Shown piece after piece: positions 24,185 to 31,900 of a stretch of DNA of 64,000 nt. Where the stretch lies: assembly GCA_965662355.1 (NCBI GenBank), contig CBFIHP010000018.1, positions 1 through 64,000 of the forward strand, read 5' to 3'. Position numbers and translations under genes: made by a program. This DNA is from GCA-2683825 sp965662355 (GTDB taxonomy: Bacteria > Planctomycetota > UBA1135 > GCA-002686595). The stretch's first letter is position 1. Each line of letters begins with the position of its first letter. A model generated the notes under the pieces. It made no database searches. It had not been told where the DNA came from and saw only the letters and a program-made list of their open reading frames with translations.

Positions 24185-24909
24185 GTTCGAGACTCCCCCT
24201 TCGAGGATGCAGCGTTGATTTGGCCGGCGGCCACGTAGCTGCGCGTGGCCGCCTCGACATCGCCCGCTCCCAGGATACCGGAGAGCACCGCGACTCCATG
24301 GGCACCCCGAGAGAGGGCCTCGGCGGTGTCCTCGGGACGAATCCCACCCAGGGCGAGGGTCGGCACGTCGGTGCGCGCGACGAAGCCCTCGAAAGCGGGC
24401 CAACCGAGGGGTCTGGCGCCGGGCTTGGAGCGCGTCTCGCGCACCGGGGCGAGGAAGAGATAGTCGCTGGACACGAGCTCCTCGGGGTCATCGTGAGCAT
24501 GGGCCGAGAATCCGATCCGGATCTCATCAGGATCGCGACGCGTCGCCCAGCAGGCCCGCGCGAGCGCGGGTTTCATCGAAGTGAACCCCAGATGGAGTCC
24601 GTCCACCTCGTGGGCGAGTCCCATGTGGAGGCGATCGTGTACGCCGATCCACATGCCAGGGTTCGCCATCTCGCGCAGCTGAAGAACACGTTCGAGCAGC
24701 TCGCAGTAGGCTGCATCGCAGAGTCCGGGCTCGCGCAGCAGCAAGCCCGGTAACCCGGCATCGAGCGCGTGCCGAAGGCGCGCGAGGAATTCCATGAACG
24801 CGCCCGGGTTCAATGCGCCCGACGAAAGTGCGATCAGGCGCGGGAGTTCGCGGGAACTCGAGCGAGGTACGACCCCGGGGACGACACTTGGGGACGACAC
24901 GGAGGGCAC
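24181..24909 (-). CDS. thiE: Thiamine phosphate synthase (ThiE/TenI family)
   Basis: This 242-residue TIM-barrel protein joins HMP-PP and thiazole phosphate. The GTG start at 24909 lies 3 bases after the upstream stop. Motifs: LLLREPGL, WIGVHDRLHM, VDGLHLGFTSMKP, FLAPVRETRSKPGARPLGW (phosphate and pyrophosphate loop), LALGGIRPEDTAEALSRGA. In ThiE the strand-end motif is normally HLGQ; here it is HLGF, so a TenI-like function cannot be excluded, but the coupled thiL supports true ThiE. The N-terminus has an extra 25 residues rich in Ser and Pro. Confidence 0.82.
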   Translation of the reverse strand: MPSVSSPSVVPGVVPRSSSRELPRLIALSSGALNPGAFMEFLARLRHALDAGLPGLLLREPGLCDAAYCELLERVLQLREMANPGMWIGVHDRLHMGLAHEVDGLHLGFTSMKPALARACWATRRDPDEIRIGFSAHAHDDPEELVSSDYLFLAPVRETRSKPGARPLGWPAFEGFVARTDVPTLALGGIRPEDTAEALSRGAHGVAVLSGILGAGDVEAATRSYVAAGQINAASSKGESRT

Positions 24910-24912
24910 GCC

Positions 24913-27072
24913 TCAGGGGTGGATCGGCTCGCCGAGTTCGACGATGTAACCGAGATCGCGGAGCAGCGCTTGCATGCGGCGTGGCGTGATTCGCCCTTGG
25001 AGCTGAACCCGGCGTTCGTCGAGTACGGATCCGACATAGCGCCGCGTGCCCGCGTCCTGCAGGAAGCTCTTCATGGTCTCGAGCTCTTCGCAGACGAGAC
25101 ACAACTTGTCCGACAGGCGCATGAGCCCGGCGCCGAGGGCCCAATCTCGGATGGAGAAGGAGACGTTTTGGGGCACCGGTGTTCGCGCATGTCCATTCAA
25201 GCACTCGAGGATGCTGTCCATCGACATGCCGCGTCTCAGAGCGCGCGTGACGCCCTCTTGCACGATCCGGAAGCGCAGGACGGACTCCTGCGTCTCGCGT
25301 TCGGCGAAACGATCCAGGTCGTGGATCAATTCGTCGTCGTCGCCTGTCGGGAACAGGACGACTTCGAAGTCGGGCGTGACGACGAGCGAGCCCACGCTCA
25401 CGGCAGCTTCCACCTCGCCGATCTTGAGCCCCAGGACGCGCGCCCCGTGCCGCGACGCGCGCAGGGCCACGGGCCGCCCGCTCTTGTCGTAACCCATGTC
25501 GATCATACCCAGCAGGTAGAGCCGCTTGCGCGCCCAGCGGATCAGGTTCCAGGCCAATCGTTGCGGATCTTCCATGGCCGGCATGCGACCGCACTTGGAG
25601 CGCTCCGCAAAACGCTCTTCCACGTCGAAATCGCCGAGAGTGGCCAGGTAGGTGTTGCGGGCCAGGAAGGGCAGGTACATGAGGTCGTACCAGGTACCGG
25701 GCTCGATGCGTTTCAGGAGCCGCAAGAAGATCTCGCGCATGCGGACCTGGTGCAGGTGCTCCGCCGTGCCGCGACGCTCGGACAGAGCGAAGTCGAGCAG
25801 CATATCCTGTTTCTCGACCAGGCTTTGGCTGTCCCACCCACGGCCACCGGCCGTGACCTGGAAGGTGCGTTTGCCGGTGCGGTCGATCAGCCCCCGTCGC
25901 TTCGCAAAGCGGAAGATGAAGCGCAGGATCTCCTCGCGTGTCAACTCACGCCCAGGGTTTGGAATAAGGTGCTGAAGGATCTTCTTCTCGGTCGTCTTGA
26001 AAATATCCCCGCGCACCGTGAAGCGCACGCCATGCTCGTCGATGTAGGCGAGAAAACGCGAGATGTTCGAAACAAGATCGATACCGAGGGAGAGCTCTTC
26101 ATGGGGGCGATCGGGATCGCTGGGGACAGCGACCCGTCGCAGCCATGCGAGCGTGATCTCGTTGAAGACGATCAGGGTCTCGTCCTGCAGCTGAATACCG
26201 TAGCGCGAGAGGTTCAGCTCTTGCACGGTACCGATCAGCGACTGCTCGAGGATGTTCTTCCAGCGCCGGCCATTCCAGTGCGGAAGCCGGGTCTCCGTTC
26301 GTTCGAAGAGGTGGCGCGGAAGGATGCCTCCGAATTCGAGGATTGCCTTCTCGACCAGGCCGCGCAATCCATCAGGCAAGCGCTCCATGCGGGCCGTCGC
26401 CGCGGTTTCCTGGGCATACATCTTGTACAGCTCGCGGACACGCTGCGGAGTCAAACGTGGCTGCTTGTCGGCGTATAACTGGTCGAGGTGTCCGCGCAGG
26501 GTCAAGGCCGAGAAGATGCCGCGCATCTTCTCGCGCCGGCGTTTGACCAGGCCGTCGCCTAGTTCGAGCGGTATGCCAAGCACCCGCTTTCCATAGCGCT
26601 CGAAGCGACGGTCCTCGCCCTCCATCACGAGCCCGCGTTGCATCAACCCTGTGAGCGTTGACTCCAGTTCGAACTCGGAGAACGCCCGCAGCGCCTTGAT
26701 TTCGGTCAGCTCTTCGCGACTGCGAACGTAGCCTGGCGAGGCAATCAAACTCTCCAACACGGCTCCGAGGCGTCGACCGAGATCCGCCACGCGCTCTTCC
26801 ACCAGGATGGGGTTTTCCATCCAGATGCGAGCCCGGTCGCGCAGGTCGCCCTCGTTCGTCGGCAAATCATCGCCGTTGCCCTCGCCGCCCCAGAAGTGCA
26901 CGAGCTCTTCCAGCTGGCTCTTGCGCAGCGGCTCGAGAAGTTCCTCGATACCGAATCCATTGCCCTTGGAGTCTCGTCCTATCTTGCGCTTGTCGGGCGC
27001 CGCACCCCGCAAGTGCTTCTCGGAGCTGCCCGAGCCTTTGAACGAAATCGAGCGTGTACGACCGCGCTTCAT
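24913..27072 (-). CDS. Helicase-associated protein, partner of the XPB-type helicase
   Basis: This 719-residue protein resembles the helicase-associated (Helicase_C_3 / XPB-Ssl2-like N-terminal) family, which in actinobacteria (Mycobacterium Rv0862c next to the XPB gene Rv0861c) is encoded beside XPB. That assignment rests on position and architecture, since the family has no short signature. The N-terminal 35 residues are basic (RGRTRSISFKGSG). The body contains several winged-helix-like segments, for example SREELTEIKALRAFSEFELE and LTREEILRFIFRFAKRRGL, and a C-terminal region beginning GSLVVTPDFEVVLFPTGDD, typical of this family. It starts at ATG 27072 overlapping the helicase TGA as ATGA. 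It likely loads, restrains or targets the helicase. Confidence 0.75.
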   Translation of the reverse strand: MKRGRTRSISFKGSGSSEKHLRGAAPDKRKIGRDSKGNGFGIEELLEPLRKSQLEELVHFWGGEGNGDDLPTNEGDLRDRARIWMENPILVEERVADLGRRLGAVLESLIASPGYVRSREELTEIKALRAFSEFELESTLTGLMQRGLVMEGEDRRFERYGKRVLGIPLELGDGLVKRRREKMRGIFSALTLRGHLDQLYADKQPRLTPQRVRELYKMYAQETAATARMERLPDGLRGLVEKAILEFGGILPRHLFERTETRLPHWNGRRWKNILEQSLIGTVQELNLSRYGIQLQDETLIVFNEITLAWLRRVAVPSDPDRPHEELSLGIDLVSNISRFLAYIDEHGVRFTVRGDIFKTTEKKILQHLIPNPGRELTREEILRFIFRFAKRRGLIDRTGKRTFQVTAGGRGWDSQSLVEKQDMLLDFALSERRGTAEHLHQVRMREIFLRLLKRIEPGTWYDLMYLPFLARNTYLATLGDFDVEERFAERSKCGRMPAMEDPQRLAWNLIRWARKRLYLLGMIDMGYDKSGRPVALRASRHGARVLGLKIGEVEAAVSVGSLVVTPDFEVVLFPTGDDDELIHDLDRFAERETQESVLRFRIVQEGVTRALRRGMSMDSILECLNGHARTPVPQNVSFSIRDWALGAGLMRLSDKLCLVCEELETMKSFLQDAGTRRYVGSVLDERRVQLQGRITPRRMQALLRDLGYIVELGEPIHP

Positions 27073-28898
27073 GCGTGCACCCTCCGCGATCCGTCACCCG
27101 CACGCCCGGGGCCCTTGCCCACGTCCGTGCTGGAGTCTGCCTGCCCGTCGGACGGGGGCGTGTTGCCCAACGAGGCCGCCTCCAGAATCTCGTAGGAGTA
27201 CCCCTGCTCGGTCAGGAACAGCTGTCGCTTCTGGGCGAACTCCTGGTCGCGCGAGCCGAGGGTCACTACCGCGTAGAACGAGGCCTGCCCGCCGTCCGAT
27301 TTGGGACGCAGAATGCGGCCCAGGCGTTGCGCCTCCTCTTGCCGCGATCCGAAGGTCCCCGAGATCTGTATGGCGACGTTGGCGTCCGGCAGATCGATCG
27401 CGAAGTTGCCGACCTTGGAGACGATGAGGATCCGTTCTTTTCCTTCGCGAAAGGCGTCGTACAGACGCGTGCGCTCCAGTGTCGGTGTCTTTCCAGTTAT
27501 CAATGGGACGTCCAGGTGTTTTGCAAGCCTGCGTAGCTGGTCGATGTACTGTCCGATGATGAGGATGCGCCCCCCCGGGTGGCGTTGAATGAGCCGTTCC
27601 ACCACGCCGATCTTGGCGGGGTTCTCCGAGGCGACGCGGAACTTGCGGCGTGCATCCGCGCTGAGGTAGCGCGAACGCAGGGAAGCCTCGAGGGGAACGC
27701 GCACCTCGACGCATTCCGCCGTGGCGATAAAGCCCTGACCCTCGAGGACCTTCCAGGGCACCTCGTAGCGCTTGGGGCCGATCAGGCAAAAGACCTCGTC
27801 CTCTTTCTCGTCCTCGCGCACCAGAGTGGCCGTCAAACCCAGTCGCCGGCGTGCCTGCAGGGCCGCGGTGACACGGAAGATAGGCGCGGGGAGCAGGTGT
27901 ACTTCGTCGTAGATGACGAGGCCCCAGTTCTCCCTGGAGAACAGAGCGAAATGTTCGAACTCGGACGTCTTCGAGCGCCGCCAAGTGAGCATCTGGTAGG
28001 TGGTGATCGTCACCGGGCAAACACTCTTGCCTTCCCCCGTGTATTCGCCGACGTCGTCGGGGCCGAGCTCGGTCTTGTCGAGAATTTCCTCTCGCCATTG
28101 CCGCACGGCAACGGTGTTGGTCGTGAGAATCAGGGTCTTCTCGCCGACCAGGTTCATGACGCCGAGCCCCACGACGGTCTTGCCCGCACCGCAGGGCAAG
28201 ACGATCACGCCATTTCCCCCGAGAACGCTTCCGTTGCGGTAGAAACTCTCGGCAGCGGCACTCTGGTAGGGCCGCAAGCCGAACGGGGCACCGGAACCGG
28301 TGGCCGAAGCCAGAGGGATCGGGAACGGGTCGCCATCGAGGTAACCGCCGCGATCATCGACGGGATATCCTATCTTGATCAACGCCTGCTTGATCGAGCC
28401 CCGATCGGTAGCAAAGACCCAGACGCGCCCATTGTCATCCTGTGCGACCCACTGGCGCACGGACTTGAAGCTGAGCACCTCCTCGAGGGCCTCGGAATCG
28501 TGGGAAACGAGCTCGAAGCGATCGTCGTTGCGCTCGATGCGCAGTAGGCCATAGCGCGCGATCCAGGAAGTGACCTCGCTCGTCACGTTGGGAGGAATCG
28601 GAACGCAAGAGAACTCCTCGATGCATCCCATGATCTCCGCGGAGCCCATTCCGAGGGCTGCCGCGTTCCAGACGGAGACGGGTGTGATCCGGTAGGTGTG
28701 GAGGTACTCGGGGCTCTTTTCGAGCTCGGCGAAGCTGGATAGCGCATCGCGAGCCGCGGCGTAGCGCGGATGCTCCTCGGTCACCGGCCGGCCCTCTCCA
28801 TCCTTCGCAGGAAGCCCATCGGCGTCCACCACGGACCTCACGGTGTGCAGCAGCAACGTGCGATCGCTCTGTACGATCAGCGGGTTGTCGGGGAGCAT
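27069..28898 (-). CDS. XPB/ERCC3-type superfamily 2 DNA helicase
   Basis: This 609-residue 3'-5' helicase is of the bacterial XPB type. An N-terminal XPB-like domain (residues 1-190) precedes the motor: Q-motif region APFGLRPYQSAAAESFY, Walker A VLPCGAGKT (233-241), motif II DEVH (331-334), GLTATLV (354-360) and immediately the RED triad (361-363) that is diagnostic for XPB. Motif VI is near QEEAQRLGRILRPKSDGG. Bacterial XPB is thought to act in DNA repair; its exact role is unsettled. The ATG at 28898 is 2 bases after the uvrA stop, and the TGA overlaps the helicase-associated gene, so all three are almost certainly cotranscribed. The C-terminal 35 residues are a disordered Gly/Ser/Asp tail. 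Confidence 0.92.
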   Translation of the reverse strand: MLPDNPLIVQSDRTLLLHTVRSVVDADGLPAKDGEGRPVTEEHPRYAAARDALSSFAELEKSPEYLHTYRITPVSVWNAAALGMGSAEIMGCIEEFSCVPIPPNVTSEVTSWIARYGLLRIERNDDRFELVSHDSEALEEVLSFKSVRQWVAQDDNGRVWVFATDRGSIKQALIKIGYPVDDRGGYLDGDPFPIPLASATGSGAPFGLRPYQSAAAESFYRNGSVLGGNGVIVLPCGAGKTVVGLGVMNLVGEKTLILTTNTVAVRQWREEILDKTELGPDDVGEYTGEGKSVCPVTITTYQMLTWRRSKTSEFEHFALFSRENWGLVIYDEVHLLPAPIFRVTAALQARRRLGLTATLVREDEKEDEVFCLIGPKRYEVPWKVLEGQGFIATAECVEVRVPLEASLRSRYLSADARRKFRVASENPAKIGVVERLIQRHPGGRILIIGQYIDQLRRLAKHLDVPLITGKTPTLERTRLYDAFREGKERILIVSKVGNFAIDLPDANVAIQISGTFGSRQEEAQRLGRILRPKSDGGQASFYAVVTLGSRDQEFAQKRQLFLTEQGYSYEILEAASLGNTPPSDGQADSSTDVGKGPGRAGDGSRRVHA

Positions 28899-28900
28899 CG

Positions 28901-31900
28901 TCAAGAGGCGACCTTTCGGGTTCGGGCTTTGCAATTGGTCGTCTTCTTGCTCGAGCTGCTCTTTCGTTTGGTCTTGGAACTCTTCTTGGACCCACATTTG
29001 CCCGCTAGCGCACGTTTGGGGCCACTCTTGCGCTGTTCCTCGAGCCACGGCCCCGTGATCGAGTCCTCGCTAGCGCACAAGTCGTCGGGCGTGCCGCGGG
29101 CGACGATGCGGCCGCCTGCCGCGCCCCCCGCGGGGCCCAGCTCGACGAGATGATCGCAGGCACCGAGCAAGTCGGTGTGATGCTCGATGACGATCACGCA
29201 ATCACCACGCTCGGTCAAGCGCCGGAGCACTTTGTACAGGTAGGTTACATCGCTCTTCGAAAGGCCTGTCGTGGGTTCGTCCAGGATCACGATGCTGCGG
29301 TCGGAACCCTCGGCGCGGGAGAGTTCGCCGGCGAGCTTGATGCGTTGCGCCTCCCCCGCCGAGAGGGTCGTCGAGCTTTGCCCCAGACCGAGGTAGCCGA
29401 GTCCGACATCGCTCAGGGTGACGAGCGGACGTGCCAGCGCCGGAACATCCGTGAAGAACTCGAGTGCCTCGTCCACGGACATCGCAAGTACGTCGGCCAT
29501 CGAACGCCCGCGATAGCGAACGTCCAGGATCTCGGGGCGATAGCGCTTGCCATCGCACTCCTCACACTCGAGCCACAGATCTGCGAGAAATTGCATCTCG
29601 ATCTTGCTGGCTCCGCGCCCCTCGCAAACCGGGCAGCGCCCGCGCGAGGAGTTGAACGAGAAATGCGACGCCTTGTAGCCCCGCATGCGCGCTTCGGGGG
29701 TGCGTGTGAACAGCTCGCGCAGGGGATCCAGCATGCCCACGGCGGTGGCGGGGATGCTCTTCGGGCTCTTGCCGATCGGATTGGCATCCACGACCACCAC
29801 CCGCGGCCTGAGGTTGCCGTGGTGATTGAGCGTACGCCAGCGCCCCTTCGCCGTGTCGCCGCGCAGAGCGGGCACGAGCACGTCCATGATCAAGGTGCTC
29901 TTGCCCGACCCCGAAGGACCGCAGACCCCATTGAGACGTCCGAAGCTGGCGTCGAACGAGACGTTCTTCAGGTTGTGCTCTTTGGCCCCGGTCAGCGAGA
30001 AGCGGGGCTCCGAGCCATCCAACAGAGGCTTCTCCTCGCGCGGCAACCTCAATTCACCGCGCAGTGCCTTGGCGGTAACCGAATCGGGGTGAGCCGCCAC
30101 TTCCTCGGGCGTCCCCCCCACAACCACTTCCCCACCGAGGCGTCCCGCCCCCGGGCCCATGTCGAGGATGTAGTCGGCGCGTCGCATGAGGGCCTCGTCG
30201 TGTTCGACGACGATCACCGTGTTGCCTCCATCCCGAAGTGCGAGCAACGCGTCCGTGAGCCGATCGACATCCGCCGGGTGCAACCCAACGGTCGGTTCGT
30301 CCAGGACGTAGCACACGCCGACGAGATTCGAACCAAGACTGGCTGACAGTCGCACGCGCCGTGCTTCGCCTCCCGAGAGCGTGCCCATCGTCCGGTCAAG
30401 GCTCAGGTAGCCGAGCCCCACCTCCTCGAGCAACGAGAGCCGCGCACGCAACTCTTCGATCACCGGTTGTACGGCGTCCTGGCGTGCTCCGCGCAGCTTG
30501 ACAGTCTCGAGCCAGGCAGCCGACTCCTGGATGGTCAAGGCCAGGACTTCCGGCAGGCGTTTGCGCGACACGGTGACGGAACGCGGGCCCGGTGCCAGAC
30601 GTTCGCCGTTGCAGCCGCTACAGAAGCGACGCGTCATGAAGGACTCGAGGATTTCACGCCACTCCGGATCCTCGGCGCGCGAGTGCCAGGCGTCGACATG
30701 GCCACAGATACCGGGCCATTCGGCACTGAAGCTCTCATGGAGTTCGAAACTGGAGCTCTCGCGGTCGATCTGGACCGTGTAGTTCTTGCGCGCCCCCCTG
30801 CCGAAGAGGAGCAGTTCCTTGGCCTTGCCCGGCAGCTTGTCAAAGGGCTTGGCCAGGTCGATCTTGTGACGCTCGGCGACAGCGCGGAGCAGAAACTCGT
30901 AGTAGCCCTTGCCCTTCGTCAGGTAGCGCCCAAGCTTGCCTGTGATCGCGGTCGCATCCCCTTGATGGGCGGCGACCAACGCATGGCTGGGACTATCCAC
31001 GAGTTTGTCCGGGTCGCACTGCCAGCTCTGTCCGAGGCCGTCGCATGACGGGCAGGCGCCGACATGCACGTTGAATGAGAAGTGTCGCGATTCGAGATCT
31101 TCCTCGAGCCGGAAGCCGCACTGTGTGCAGGCGCCACGCGTGCTGAACTCGACGCGTTCGGGTGCACCGGTCTTCTTGACGAGCAGGCTCACCCGTCCTC
31201 CGGAAAGGGCCTCGGCCTGTTCGACCGCCTCGGCGATACGGCTGCGCACGCTGCTGTCGATCTTCAAGCGATCGATCACCAGGTCGATGCGCTGGGCATC
31301 CTTGGCGGGTTTGGTCTTGCCATCCAGACGGGTTTCCACCCCATCGATGAGGGCCCGCACGAAACCGGCCTTGCGCCACTCCTCGGAAGCGGTCGCGAAG
31401 GCTTTCCGGATGTCATCCGGTTCCTCGAGACCGGGGCCGAAAATCGGCGATGCGATCCAACCGCGCTGGCCTTTGAAATCGCGCAGCATGCGCCGAGCGA
31501 CACCGCTAGCGTCCGTTTGCTCGAGCTTCTGCTTGTGGTCGGGGCAGCGTCGCGTTCCCGCCCGCGCCCAGAGAACACGCAGGTAGTCGTGGATCTCGGT
31601 GGTGGTCGCTACGGTCGAACGCGGGTGTCCGGCAGAGGTGCGCGCTTCGACGGCGACGCTCGGGCCCAGGCCATCGATACGATCGACCGGAGGCCGCTCG
31701 CGGGAAGCCAAGAATTGGCGTGCATAGGTCGAAAGCGATTCGACGAAACGCTGCCGACCCGTGGCATGAATCGTGTCTAGAGCCAGCGAGCTCTTGCCCG
31801 AACCACTGGGTCCGGTGATGACCGTCAGCGAGTCGCGCGGCAGGCTGGCGTCGATGTTCTTCAGGTTGTGTGTGCGGGCGCCCGTGATCTCGAGCATGTC

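Noticed and set aside
24181..24909. A TPP riboswitch before thiE
   Set aside because: Only 3 bases separate thiE from the upstream stop, leaving no room, and no TPP-box-like sequence was seen.
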